Assembly: GCA_027579435.1 (NCBI GenBank)
Contig: JANBPK010000806.1
Span: 248,001-312,000 of the forward strand
Direction of reading: 5' to 3'
Length of the DNA stretch: 64,000 bases
Origin: Candolleomyces eurysporus
Taxonomy: Eukaryota; Basidiomycota; Agaricomycetes; Agaricales; Psathyrellaceae
Below the pieces are notes generated by a model, which saw nothing but the letters and a program-made list of their open reading frames with translations, had not been told where the DNA came from and made no database searches. The position numbers and the translations under genes are program-made. This document shows positions 23,338 to 36,424 of this stretch, piece by piece. The stretch's first letter is position 1. Each line of letters opens with the position of its first letter.

Positions 23338-26300
23338 ATGGACGGCAACGGCCATGCCCAAGAAATCTCAGTTCCATCACCAAATTCACCTCCCTTGAAT
23401 GGGACCGACGCCCACTCACTCGAGCTCGACAAGAATGATGCTCTTGAAGAACTCGCTACTGTCGAGACGCCTCGAATCTCGGTGACGGACTTTTCTGAAT
23501 CGAAAACGACTCTAGACCTCCCAGAAGATCAAGCGCTTGAAGTGTTGGAGTCAGCGGAGGAAGTCGAGGAGGGACCTGTCGCCAGGGAGTTGCCCGTCGA
23601 GAATGATGTCCATGAATCGGACGATGACAAGGAATCCATACCACCACCGACACCTTCAAAATACTCTGTGGAAATAGAGGAAGGTGATTCTATTCCACCA
23701 ACCCCGCCCCCACGCCCGCCCCCGCCCCCAGAACGTAGCATGTCACTTTCCACGAACGGTCCGCACGACTCTCGAGCGCACTCACCAACCCTTTCAACCA
23801 CTAGCGGATCCTCGACGAACGCACACAGACGGACAACGACCAGCTTTCAAGGCCACCACATGTCCTCTGTCTTAATTTCCTCTGCTTTGGATACCATTGC
23901 TTCGTCCAAGGAGGCGAAGCGATCAATACCACTCAAGGAAAGCACTCAGAAGGCCCTCGAATTGCTGCAAACCAATCAAGCCGGGGACTATCCAAGAGAG
24001 GTTTTGGAACCTCTCCGATTGGCATGCGAAACGAAGAACGAGAAACTCACCGCCGTTAGTCTAGATTGCATCTCCAAACTAATAGGATTCGACTTCTTTG
24101 CCGACGAGGATTTCGATCTACCTCAACGTCCCTCTCCTCCTCCCTCTCCTATTCCTGGTGGTCGATCATCCGGTCCTGATGCCCAGGGCTCTGCACCCCA
24201 ACCTTCTCTTGTGGATCTCGTCGCCCATACCATCGTATCGTGTTACACTGAAACCACATCTGATACCGTCTCCGTGCAGATAGTGAAGGCAATTTTGAAC
24301 TTGGTTGTTTCAACGACAACCATAGTTCATCATTCGTCTTTGCTGAAATGCATTCGCACGGTCTACAACATTTATATGCTGAGTGCAGAGCCTCGCACCC
24401 AGCAAGTTGCCCAAGCAGCCCTCAGTCAAATGGTGGACCATATTTTCAACCGCAGCAAGCTGGAGGAACAGCCACGGCAGTCCATCGACCGCAGGGACAG
24501 TTTGGCAGCTTCTATACCAGATGTGTCGTCAGAAGCCCCTCTTACACAGTCCGATACGAGCCCTCCGGCCGAAGACTCTTCGCAGGAATCGATCCCAGGC
24601 ATTGATCCGCCCAACAAATCGGAGGAAAAGGCTGAACAATCACTCGATTCAGAGCGGTAAGTTTCTCGTCCCTTTCCTGAAAATTCTTTGACGTTCATAC
24701 CATCCGCAGAACGCCGCGTGACTCCGTGGAAGTACCTGAACCAAGTTCGCTACCAGGGCCCGAAGGAGTTGATGTGCATGAACACCAACTGACCTTGCGA
24801 GATTTGTTCGTCAAGGATGCGTTCTTGATATTCCGGGCATTATGCAAGAAGTCAAGGGAACCACTATCCGTCGAAAGGTGCGAAAATTTGTCTTTCTCTT
24901 CCCGGATGCCTGTGCCGACTTTTGCTCAGCGAGCGTGACCTTAAATCGCCGGCGATGCGCTCAAAATTGTTTGCCTTGCAACTCATCCTCAGAATCTTGA
25001 GCACCCATGTGGCGTTTATTGTTCACCCGACCTCAATTCTCTACTCAGTTTCCAACAACGAAGCTGCACCGTTTGGGCAAGCCATCGCTCAGCACCTGTG
25101 CCTCAGCGTCAGCAAAAATGTTATCAGCCCGGTGCCTGACATTTTCGAAATCAGTGTAGAGATCTTTTGGAGGATTCTTTCCGGAATGCGCACAAAGCTC
25201 AAGGTTCGTTGTTACGCCATGGGTGTATCATTGTCTGTCATTTACACATTGAACAGAAAGAAATCGAAGTTTTGCTTCATGAGATATTCATCCCAATCTT
25301 AGAGATGAAGACATCGACATTGAAGCAAAAAGCGGTCATTCTAGCTATGTTTTCGAGGTTATGCCAGGATCCTCAAGCCTTGGTAGAGATTTATCTGAAT
25401 TATGACTGTGATCGGGAGGCGGCGGACAACATTTACGAGCAGTGAGTAAGGTCGACTTTGGGCTAGAACGATCCTCATTCACACCTTTGCAGTCTCATGA
25501 ATATCATCTCAAAGTTCGGAACAGTATCTGCGGGGTCCATTCCTCACGCGAAACCAACAGAACCACAGAGTCCAGCGCTCAGTCCAACTCCCAAGAATCA
25601 AGCTCACCAGATGCCTTCTTGGAACTCAGGTGTCCTTTCGGTCTCTGGAACACTGGACACATCCCATCTTGGACAGTCTGACGCTCAGCTCAAGCGACAA
25701 GCCTTGGAGTGCTTGGTGGGCGTCCTCCGCTCATTAGTAGTTTGGGGAACTGTGCCATCAGCTCAGAAAGGTCGCGACGATATGGTACCTCCGACGAGTG
25801 CTCGCTCGCAAGTGGGTGATTCTCGTCGTGATAATCAGTCGTTGTCGGACAGGCTTGCTGCAAATAGCACTGAAGCTCTGCGACTGGGAACGCCTGAGCC
25901 ATCAGACGATCCTGGCCGGTTCGAAAGTGCCAAGCAGAGGAAAACAACCTTGTTGGAGGGTATCAAAAAGTTCAATTACAAGCCGAAGAAGGTTAGTTCT
26001 TTGTGTTTGTCTATGGTAGCATCGAGTCTCAATCACCGTAGGGTATTGCATTCTTGATCGACAGCGGCTTTATTGCAAGCAAGGATCCCAAGGAAGTCGC
26101 CGCCTTCCTCTTCCATACCGACGGATTGAACAAAGCCATGCTCGGTGAATATCTCGGTGAAGGGTAAGAGACTTGCAAGCTCCTGTGCTATATGATATTG
26201 ACGCTTTCCCTAGTGACCCTGAAAATGTTGCCATCATGCACGCTTTCGTGGATTTGATTGACTTTTCTCAACTGCCATTTGTTGAGGCTCTTCGCGCCTT

Positions 26301-29300
26301 TCTCCAAAAGTTCAGGCTTCCTGGAGAGGCGCAGAAAATTGATCGCTATGTCCTCAAATTCGCTGACAGATACATCGACTCCAACCCGAAGACACCATTT
26401 GCCAATGCCGGTGAGTCGCTCCACTTCTGAGAAATTGTCCTAGCGATGCGACCTTGTCTTGCAGAGACCGCTTATGTTCTGTCATATTCTGTGATCATGC
26501 TGAACACCGATCTCTATAATCCTCAAAACAAACGCCGCATGACGAAACCTGAATTCATCAAAAATAATCGTGGTATCAACGATGGAAGTGATCTCCCTGA
26601 GGATATGCTCTTCGAGATTTACGACGATATTGCCTCCAATGAGATTCGCATGCAGGACGAGATCGAAGCCAAGATCTTGCAGGGAACGCTGGGTTTGGCT
26701 AATGCGCTGACTGGCGTCGGAAGAGATCTACAAAAGGAGGCTTACATTCTACAGACGAGCGGTATGTCAAGCAAAACCGAGGTATGCCTATTTAAATATT
26801 ACCGATATTCCTCGTATAACAAATCGTGTAGGCGCTATTCAGAAGTTTGAAGAGTTCCCACCGATCGGATCAGTTCTTCAGCGCGTCCCATTCTATCCAC
26901 GTGCGCGCGATGCTCGAGGTCGCTTGGATGGCTTTTCTCGCTGGTCTTTCTGGTCCATTGCAAGAGACAGACGACTCGGAGGTTGTCGAGCTGTGCTTGG
27001 ACGGGTTCAAGAATGCAATCAAGATCGCTTGCTATTTCGACTTAGAGCTTCAACGGAACGCGTTTGTCACGACGTTGGGCAAATTCACCTTCCTGAACAA
27101 CCTCGGGGAGATGAAAGCCAAGAACATGGATGCTATCAAGGCTCTACTCGACGTGGCGGTATCCGATGGCAATAACCTAAAAGGCTCATGGAAAGACGTA
27201 CTCACTTGCGTAAGTCAGTTGGAACATATGCAACTGATTGGAAGCGGCGTGGATATACCGGACAAGCGAGGGTAAAGTCTTTGTCGCTCCTCATGCTATA
27301 GCTTTGTTGACGGTTATCTAGACGCTCGAAGAAGCTGAATGAGGAACTGGCAAATGAGAGTCGCTCCACACACATCACGGTTGCCGCGGACATGGTTTTC
27401 TCCTTGAGCCACTATCTTTCAAGTGTGAGTCTAATTTCTGTTGATACACCCTCCCTTGTTGATCGCGTCGTAGACTGCCATCGTAGAATTCGTCCGGGCG
27501 CTTTGTGCAGTCTCTTGGGAAGAAATCCAATCCTCTGGCACCTCTCAGAATCCACGATTGTACAGCCTGCAGAAGTTGGTGGATATCTCGTACTACAACA
27601 TGAATCGAATTCGTATCGAATGGTCAAACCTGTGGGAAATCTTGGGAGAGCACTTCAACCAGGTATGATCCATGCTTTGGCTTGAAGCATAATTTCTCAC
27701 TCAGTCGACCACAGGTGTGTTGTCATCCGAACGCCCACGTTGGATTCTTCGCTCTGGATGCGTTGCGACAGTTAGCGATGCGTTTCTTAGAGAAGGAGGA
27801 GTTGGCCCATTTCATGTTCCAAAAGGACTTCCTCAAACCTTTCGAATATACGATGATTCACAACCCCAACCCTGATATCCGCGATATGGTAGGTCATTTG
27901 TATTTTCACCATATTCAACGTCCAATTGGTGTCTTTAGGTTCTCCAATGTCTCCATCAAATGATTCAAGCTCGGGCGCAAAACCTGCGCTCCGGTTGGAG
28001 AACTATGTTCGGCGTGTTTTCTGCCTCTTCTAAATCACAAAATGGTACGAAAATCGCGTGTTTAGCCTACCCGAAGCTCATTCCAATCTAGAACGGATTG
28101 CTCACTCCGCCTTTGAGCTTGTTACGAGGCTCAACAGAGATCACTTCACAGCAATCGTGAAGTACGGTGCTTTCACTGACTTGATTGTCTGCATTACGGA
28201 GTTCTGCAAGGTTAGCAAGTATCAAAAAATCAGCTTGCTAGCCATAGCGATGCTTCGAGGTGTAATTCCAGTGATGGTTCAGAATCCTGAATGTTCCCTC
28301 AGCGTCGAGAAGCCGTCTAATGCTGAAGAGGGCATGGATGATGGGATGATCAAATTCTGGTGGCCAGTCCTGTTTGGATTCCGCGATATCATCATGAACG
28401 GCGAAGACTTGGAGGTTCGACGTCTGTAAGTGACACCTGCTATGTCCTTCATGTCAACCGACTCACCCCTATCAACAGAGCATTGGATTCACTCTTCAGC
28501 ACTTTGAAGACATACGGTTCCACGTTCCCCCTCGAATTCTGGGATACAGTGTGCCAGGAGCTCCTGCTGCAGATCTTTGCGCCACTCAAGAACAAGCAAG
28601 AGATGACACGCTTCAGTAATAACGAGGACATGAGCGTCTGGTTGTTGGCGACTATGACCCAAGCACTTCGCGACCTTGTCGATCTTTATACATTCTACTT
28701 CGAGACATTGGGTAGAATGTTGGACGGTCTCTTTGACTTGTTATGTATCTGCATCTGCCAAGGTATGTGACCTCTCTACACCTTCAGTAAATACTAAGAG
28801 ATCTTGTACAGAGGACAACAGTATATCGAGGATCGGTACCTCTTGCTTGCAACAATTCTTAGAAAGTAACGCCCAAAAATTCTCGCCTGCCTTGTGGGAG
28901 AAGGTTGTCACAACGTTCAGCCGACTTTTCAGGACCACAACCCCCCATCAGCTGTTCGATGAGAGCCTCCGCGCTGATTTAGAGGTTGAGGCTGTCGAAC
29001 CTGGACAAGGTATCAACGGAAATGGCTCTGCAGTCGGTTCAACACAGCCGAACGGCAACCAGGCTCACGAAAATCGCCAACGCATATTCGCTCAAATTAT
29101 CTTCAAATGCATCCTTCAACTCCTTCTTATCGAAACCACGACGGATCTCCTTNAAAAACGAGGACTTTCACTCCAGCATTCCTGCGGATCAGCTTCTGAA
29201 ATTGCTAGGCGTTTTGAACCACAGCTATCAGTTTGCACACGAGTTCAACGAGGATAAAGACCTTCGAACGGGTCTTTGGAAAGTTGGTGAGGAAAAGTCT

Positions 29301-29868
29301 TTTGAGCTGACGATGTCAAATTTATTCATCTCAACTTCATGCAGGGTTTATGAAGCACCTCCCGAATTTGCTGAAGCAGGAAACGACCAGCGCCAGTACC
29401 GTTGTGCACAATCTGCTTCTGATGTATCACGATGCACGACCAGAGTATCAGGCATCTCGACCGCAGGTCACCGAACGCTTACTTCTGTATGGCTTCTATT
29501 TTTGAAACCAAGGAAAATTATACTGAGAAATCCTTTGTCTAGCTTGGGATTGGAAATCCTCGATACCTACACTAAACTGCGGCCAGACCCCTCGGGCAAG
29601 AACGTGATGACCTGGAACCCTGTCGTGGCTGAAACCCTGGATGGCTTCGGCAAGCTGGACGATAAGACAGTAAGTCCTGGCCATATTTTTTACACCGCAC
29701 TTTTTTTGACATCTTTGGGCCACCCAGTTTGGTCGATATCTGTCTGCAATCTATCCCCTGGCTGTGGAGCTGTTGTCGCGCGATATACCACCGGAGATCC
29801 GACAACCTCTGAAGACCTACTTCACCCGAGTTGGACTTGCCCAACGCATCATAGACAGTGCCTCTTAA
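23338..29868 (+). CDS. SEC7: Sec7-type guanine nucleotide exchange factor for ARF GTPases
   Basis: This large Golgi ARF-GEF (BIG/Sec7 family) starts vesicle formation at the trans-Golgi. The N-terminus (23338-23850) is acidic with a Pro run. A DCB segment follows ([27 protein letters not shown]), then the HUS region ([20 protein letters not shown]). The Sec7 catalytic domain (about 26040-26760) contains [31 protein letters not shown] and the glutamic finger [12 protein letters not shown], then [20 protein letters not shown]-type helical repeats fill the rest, with [17 protein letters not shown] near 29215, and the end is [17 protein letters not shown] at 29868. There are more than a dozen short introns. 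The N at 29153 breaks the frame; dropping it gives [11 protein letters not shown]. The length and domain order are normal for the family. Confidence 0.95.
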
Positions 29869-29977
29869 ATTATTGTAACCTACATACGACTGTATCTCGA
29901 TAATCTTGGAATAATGCACATATCCATTCGGCATTAAGCAAAGATAAGAAACGGGATGATATAGATAGACATCCCGG

Positions 29978-32900
29978 TTAACGCTGGTATCCCATTCCAT
30001 AGGCTGGCTGTCCCCATCCAGTGGGTTGCATCTGAAGGGGAGAAGCTGTTGAGAGCGTGAGTACTGTGTTGTCGTTCGAAATGAAAGGTGACATACGATT
30101 AGTTCGAAGTGCGTCGTACATATCTGTGAAAGGAAGTGAAATTAGGAATGCGTCCTGCTCTGTAAACCTGTAAATAGGAGCCGTACCTGCAGGACGGGGT
30201 CCCGAATTGCTCTGATTGTCGTCTTCAAAGGTTCCCGACTTCATCGAAGCAAAGATATTCGCAGGAGAGTTGTCCTTGACTGGCGCGGCCGGGACGGGTG
30301 GAGCAGCCAGTGAATTGAACATGTTATTTCCAGCAGGGTTGAAACTAGTCATTTCTAAGGGAACCGAGTCAGTGATACTGTGACCACACATTGAGAAAGG
30401 AACTTACGAGGCTGTAGTGGCTGCATCTGACCAAACCCTGGGTTATTCTGGAATGGCATTTGTCCGACTCCGAACCCGCCGCTATTGAGAGCTCCGTTCA
30501 TGGGTATACCCGTCTGTTGAGGAAGAAGGCCGTTCGGGGACATCTGAGGAGGAGAAAGCCCACCCATGGTCGGCTGCAGCATACCAGTTTGCATAGGCAT
30601 CGGCGGAAGGTTCTGGACAGCCGGAGCTCTTGTAGGAACGAACGAATTGAAGCCGGTTTGAGTGGGTATCAATGGCTGCAACAGGCCCTGGTTCGCAGGT
30701 ACAGGCGCAAATGGTCCCCGAGGACCATTGTAAAGCTGAGGATTAGGCGTCAGTGTTGGGGTGTGGGCCTGAAGTTGGCCGAGAGGGATAGGAGAATTGG
30801 ACACGCCCATCCCTGCATGGAAGCTCGGGGGAGTCTGGATGGAAGGGGTCGCAGTGAGTATTGGGGCAATTTGCTGCTGGGGAGAAGGCACAGGAGCAGA
30901 AGCCGCTCGCAAATTACTGAGACGCGCAAGTTGTTCGAAGATATCAGACTCTGTAGTCTTCGCGAGGCTTGGTGTCGTCGATTGAGCGGCTGCTGGTGGC
31001 TGTGCGACCGGAGCAGGTGCAACGACAGCTGGTGCTGGAGCTGGGGGTGGAGGGGTGGGCGCTTTCGCCGGTGCCGCCGGAGGAGCAGATGGAGCACGGT
31101 TTTGCGGCGGCGGGGTGCCAACCAGCGGCTTGGTAGAACTTGGTCTGGGAGTCCATGCATTATCGTCGAAACCGGAGGAAGGAGCAGCGAGAGCAGAAGA
31201 TGATCTGGGAGGCGCATTGACGGCATTTGAAGTGGGTTGGGCAGAGAGAGGAGTTGAGGCCTGAGGAGAGCTGGTCCGCTGTATAGCTTCAGATGCACTG
31301 TCAATAGCCTTGATATCAACACCCGATGGTAAGCTCTTGGTTGGTTGCGGCCTCCCTCTTCTCGGGTTCTTTAATACGCCCCCTGGTCCAGCAAATAGAT
31401 TGGGGGCAGCAGTGCCGCGACCTGAGTTCTCCTGTGCCTGTAGCTGCTTGGCTAGTTCTTCATCGCGCTTGATCTGGTCTTGAACGTAAGGACTAGGCTT
31501 CGTGAGATTTTCGTTTGGCTTGCGCTTCTCGATTGCCTTCTTCACGCGGATGATGTCTCCTTCCTTCAAACCAAGGGAGCGCATAGTTGAATCCGTAACG
31601 TCAGGTAAGATGGTTTCGTCGATCTTATCCCTCTCGAACGCCGCAGCGTACCTCGTACAGTCGTCCATGTCACAGCCGGCACCGAGGAAGAAGTCGAACC
31701 AGTCTATCTTGGGCGTCTTCTTCGGTGGAGGTGGGGCTCTGCCCTGCGAGCCATTGGATCCGGATGCTGCGTTCACCCTTGCAGCTATTGCGAGAGGAAC
31801 GTCTTCTCCAAGATCTTGACCTTTCTTAGACATCATGCGTTCAACATATTTCATGTCTTCGAGGGACATCTTCTCGGCAGGGACTTCCACTACCACTCCG
31901 TTTACTTTGTGCAGGCGCAGTTTACCACCATTGAACCCGAGGAACGCTGCATCGACACGGAACTGGCCGCTGCGATCGTGCCATGTTCGGGTTTTATCAG
32001 GAGGGGGACCTGTGGATTGTCAGCAAGGGTAGGCCACGAAGAAATCCCAAACATCACATACGGCCAAGTTCGCTAGAGGCCTTCGAAGACGACGCCGAAG
32101 GCGAAGTAGGTACGTCGGTTTCAGTGCGAGGCGGTCTAAATAATAACGATTCAGTGAACTGAATAGATACGACCTAAAGATGACGAACGATTTCGGAGTG
32201 GCAACTTTGGCCTGGGCTTTCTTTAGCCTTTCCTTTTCGGCTTCTGCAGCAACGGCGGCGGCCTTTGCCTTGTCGGCCTCCATCTTTTTGCGTCGCCTCT
32301 CTTCCTCGCGTCTTCTTTCCTCTTCAAGTTCAGCTTCTTCTCGTTCCGCTTGTTCCCGGGCGAGGCGCTCCGCCTTCACCTGTGCCTCGTTGTCCTGGGC
32401 TCGAGAAGAAACAGAAGCACCATTTGAATTTCCGGATTGGAGCTGTTGAAGGTCAATGTTAGCCAAACTTTTCAAGCATTTTGGCATCTTCTGAAAACGC
32501 ACCTGAACATACTGTGCAGGAACGACTCCTTCAGCACCCATGGCATTGCGACACTTCCACCAGTCGTCATCATCTCGTTCCAGCACGATCAGTTGTTCTC
32601 CCTCAGCGACGGAAAGTTCATCCTCGCCGGCGGCTTTGAAATCGTACAATGCAGCGGCATTCTCACCCTTCACATCAGGAGATTCCTCTTCATCGTCGGT
32701 GCCTTCTTCGGCTTGAGGTCGAGGGGGAATAATGACGGGCTCAGAAGTGGAAAAGTGAACAGACGGCTTCTTCATACTACTCTTCGCGGAGTCTGCCATT
32801 GGTGGAAGGCGGCGAGGGGTTGGTGCCTCACTGCCGTTGGACGAAGACGTCGCAGTCGCAAGGGCCTTGGATGATTGAACTTTAGCCAAAATTTCTTCAG

Positions 32901-33871
32901 CACCTTCTTTGGAGCCCGCATGGAAGTGCAAACTGGTCGCATTGGCACCGGCGATTTCAATCTGAACGTGCTTAGGTTTGTCGATGGATGCATCTGTAAC
33001 ATCGCTAGTTTGCCATTTCTGCACTGCGGCCTTCACCGAGATGTTCAAACCCAGTCTTTAGGAGATGTCGAGGGTGGACGTACCTTGTCGGATTCACTGG
33101 CGAAAAACAGGGAACCATTTCCAATACCCAGAGTACCTTTCTTCTTCTTTCCCTTCTTGTCGACCTCAGAGACAGACCAGGTTTTGATGTCGTCGGCGCT
33201 GAGCTTGTGGGCCTGAACACGGGATGCTGGGTCTTCGTAGGTTGCGGATGGGCGTGGGGGCTGGGAACTGATGAGGGGTAACGATGACGAACGATCAGGA
33301 CACAGACATACCGACTCTGGGACTATGATTTGAGGTTGAGGATCAGGTTCATCTTCGGAAGCGGTCTCTACGTAGTTCCCGGGGACGTAGCCAGCACCGT
33401 CCCCAGTATGAGATTGAGCGAGGATCCAATCACCGTCGGTTTCGAAGAGAAGAAGGGTCTGCTCCTCCTTGACAGAGAGCTCTCCCGGTGCCACGGCCTC
33501 ATAATCATAGAGAACTTTGACCAATGATGTATGCTCCGCCTAGTACCGGTGTAAGCAAAGGGGCGACTGGGGTGCGGGCGCAGTGAACATACCTGCTCGA
33601 CGTATGCCGCTGGGACCAGACCAACCGGCCCCTCGTCGTCTTGCGTGTCTCCTTTCACCTTCACCTTCCACCAGCTAAGAGAGAAATAAGTGCACAGGAA
33701 TATGGCTGCGAGAGGTAAAACCTACTCCTCGTCGGTCCTCTCTACCAGCAACAGGATTTGGGCTTCTTGGACTGCTATCTCATCTTCTGATTGAGGCTCA
33801 TAGTCGTACGCCGCCTTGAGAACGGCGAGGTAGTGCTCCGGCCCCGATTCAGCGCTGCCAGTGGGTGGCAT
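29978..33871 (-). CDS. SLA1: Sla1-type actin-patch and endocytosis adaptor
   Basis: The protein couples cargo and the Arp2/3 machinery at endocytic sites. In order: SH3-1 (AVLKAAYDYEPQSEDEIAV), SH3-2 (LVKVLYDYEAVAPGELSVKE, GYVPGNYVE), a PH-like SHD region with KTWSVSEVDKKGKKKKGTLG, SH3-3 (ALYDFKAAGEDELSVAEG, DDDDWWKCRN, GVVPAQYVQ) and a charged coiled-coil rich in Glu, Arg and Lys (32230-32400). The SHD1 motif RTWHDRSGQFRVDAAFLGF and LRLHKVNG precede the SAM-like SHD2 (IDWFDFFLGAGCDMDDCTRY). A long Pro/Ala/Gln-rich tail follows, with Sla1-style repeats such as LIPTQTGF, MQTGMLQPTMG and LPQQTGIP, the family targets for phosphorylation. The start is ATG 33871; the last exon ends GYQR at 29978. 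It is divergent from SUP35 and convergent to SEC7. Confidence 0.95.
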
Positions 33872-34192
33872 TGTCGATTGGAGTGAGGGTGGGGGCCGTG
33901 TGCAATAGGGTTAGGTCAAAAGCGGTGACAGCGGTTGCTGGTGCGTGCGGTCACGGTGATCATTTGTCAAGGGTCAACAGCATCCTCGCATCATGCTCGC
34001 TGCGCCTGCGATTGCGCAGACGATAGATGTTGATATTCTGCCCCAAGACTATGGTATTTCGCTCTACATATATCGTATTCAGAGTCATGTAGTAGTCTGA
34101 GGGACCGAGTCCGGGGCGGAGGCGTGACTAATTGGGTAGATAAGAAGAATTGATTTGATCTCCATCCAATTTCTGCTTTCCTCAACTTCATC
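33872..34192. promoter_or_regulatory. divergent promoter of SLA1 and SUP35
   Basis: These 320 bp separate the two ATGs. No clear TATA box was seen and no coding frame has support. Confidence 0.4.
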
Positions 34193-36205
34193 ATGAGCAA
34201 GCTCAATGCCAACGCCTTCACCTTCGTGCCTGGTCGTTCTTTTGCCCCTCCAGCCCAACCACAGGCCCCCCCCGCCAGCACCACTAGAGCGGCCGGAGCA
34301 GACCGAGGCTCCCCGACCACCTCCAACGATCTCTCTCAGCATCGGTGGCCCAAAGCCCGTCCCTGCACCGGCACCGGCACCTGCATCTCAGGCACCAAAG
34401 ATCGAAAAATCTACACCAAAGCCTGCCACCCCCAAACCCGAATCAAGCGCACCGTCCAAGACCTTCTCCACGGACCGAGCCAAAACTGATACCAATACCA
34501 TTGCCCAGGAAGTGAAAAATGCAGCTGATCTAGCGGTTCTGGAGGATTTGTATGGAAGCTGTGCGTCTATATCACCTCTAGCTGCTCACCACGCTCGCTG
34601 ACACTCGTGTAGTGAAGGAGCATCTGAACATTGTCTTCATTGGACATGTCGATGCCGGTAAAAGCACCTTTGGCGGCAACCTCTTGTTCCTCACTGGTAT
34701 GGTAGACAAGCGTACCATGGAGAAGTATGAGAAGGAGGCGAAGGAGGCCGGTCGTGATTCGTGGTACCTCAGCTGGGCTCTCGATTCTACCCCTCAGGAA
34801 CGTGCCAAGGGAAAGACAGTCGAAGTTGGTCGTGCATACTTTGAAACCGAAAAACGGCGATATACCATCCTCGATGCCCCTGGTCACAAAACATTCGTTC
34901 CTTCCATGATTTCCGGCGCAGCCCAGGCTGATGTTGCCATCCTCGTCATTTCTGCCCGTAAGGGTGAATTCGAGACTGGATTCGAGCGAGGAGGTCAGAC
35001 TCGCGAGCATATCATGCTGGTCAAGACCGCTGGTGTGTCCAAAATTGTTGTCGCTATCAACAAGATGGACGAACCAACCGTGAAGTGGGACAAGGCAAGG
35101 TACGACGAGATCAAGGATAAAATGACACCTTTCGTCCGTGCAGCCGGCTTCAATCCCAAGACGGATGTCTTATTCATCCCTGTTTCCGCTTACACCGGTG
35201 TTAACCTCAAGGAAAGGGTTTCGAAGTCTGTTGCGCCGTGGTATGAGTAAGTATCGATGCACCGTTTGCATTCATGTCCTGATCAGCCGCTTTAGTGGAC
35301 CCTCCTTCCTGGAGCTGGTAGATAACATACCCATGGTCGACCGCAAAATCAACGCCCCTCTCATGATGCCTATATCTGAAAAGTACAAAGATATGGGAAC
35401 CATCGTCGTCGGAAAGATAGAGTCGGGCCATGTTTCCAAAGGAGACAACTTGGTTCTCATGCCCAACAAGGTGGAAGTCAAGGTCGGGGCCCTCTTTAAC
35501 GAGTTGGAAGACGAAGTTAACACTGCTCTTTGCGGTGATAACATTCGAATTCGTCTAAGCGGTGTCGACGACGAAGATATCACTCCTGGCTATGTGCTCA
35601 CCACCCCAAGCAAGCCTATTCATTCGGTCAAACAGTTCGAAGCCCAGCTCGCCATTCTTGAGCACAAGAATATCATCTGCGCTGGGTACTCGGCTGTCAT
35701 GCATATCCACACTCTGTCTGAAGAGGTGGTCTTGACGGTACGATCGTCCCTATCAGATATCGAACGGATGAATGACGTCACCATCGCTTTAGCAACTCTT
35801 GCACTACTTTGACAAAGCTACTGGCCGCAAATCCAAGCGACCACCACAATTTGCCAAGAAAGGTGAGCAATTCAAAAAGAATACGCGATTATACTAACTT
35901 GAGTCAAGGGCAAAAAGTTGTGGCTCTCATAGAAACAACGGCTCCTGTGTGTGTCGAGAAGTTCGCAGACTACCCGCAGCTTGGACGTTTCACATTGCGC
36001 GATGAAGGTAGGCAGAAAATGTTGCTATGAATCCGTGACTGATCCACTTTTTTTTTTTTTTTAGGAAAAACTGTTGCAATCGGAAAGGTACGTTGGACAA
36101 TATTTATAGTTTTCAAGTGAGTGACAAGATTTGTAGATCACGAAACTTGTCGAGAACACCATCGACGAAGTAGATGAAGGCGTTTCTAAACTCAGTGTGC
36201 ATTAG
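34193..36205 (+). CDS. SUP35: translation release factor eRF3 (GTPase)
   Basis: eRF3 works with eRF1 to release the finished peptide at stop codons. The N-terminus SKLNANAFTFVPG fits the PAM2 consensus for binding the poly(A)-binding protein MLLE domain. A Pro/Ala/Lys-rich linker follows, with no Q/N-rich prion-like segment. The GTPase domain shows GHVDAGKST, GKTVEVGRA, LDAPGHKTF and INKMD, and the beta-barrel domains include GTIVVGKIESGHVSKGD and CVEKFADYPQLGRFTLRDEGKT? in part, ending GVSKLSVH at 36205. The 8-C run at 34266-34273 causes a +1 shift in the linker: the upstream frame (QPQAPP) and downstream frame (APLERPEQTEAP) join if one C is removed. An essential gene is unlikely to be broken, so I read this as a base error. 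The intron before GKTVAIGK has a 14-T tract. Confidence 0.95.
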
Positions 36206-36424
36206 GCGCGTTATACCTTGCTAGCTGTTCTTTGTGTCCATTACGATAGCCATGTCACGTACGGTACAAGTGTATCATATGCTCATTCGAAATAAGTAGC
36301 GTAAAGAAAAAGAATACAACCTGCCCGGTTCGAACGCGCAATTTTACATGGCTTACGTACATGTAATCTATCAGCCACTTGATGATGAAGACTCGCTCGC
36401 CTTTTTTTTTCCGCCTTGACGCCC

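Noticed and set aside
29153..29153. SEC7, chitin synthase and others as pseudogenes because of broken frames
   Set aside because: All breaks coincide with Ns or C-runs and vanish with a one-base change, which fits base errors.
30460..31203. Long Arg-rich plus-strand frame opposite SLA1
   Set aside because: It is the mirror of the Pro/Gln-rich SLA1 tail and has no homology features; SLA1 on the other strand is secure.
36325..36345. tRNA B-box-like GGTTCGAAC near the end of the SUP35 region
   Set aside because: No A box or acceptor stem could be paired on either strand; the T-stem has a mismatch.
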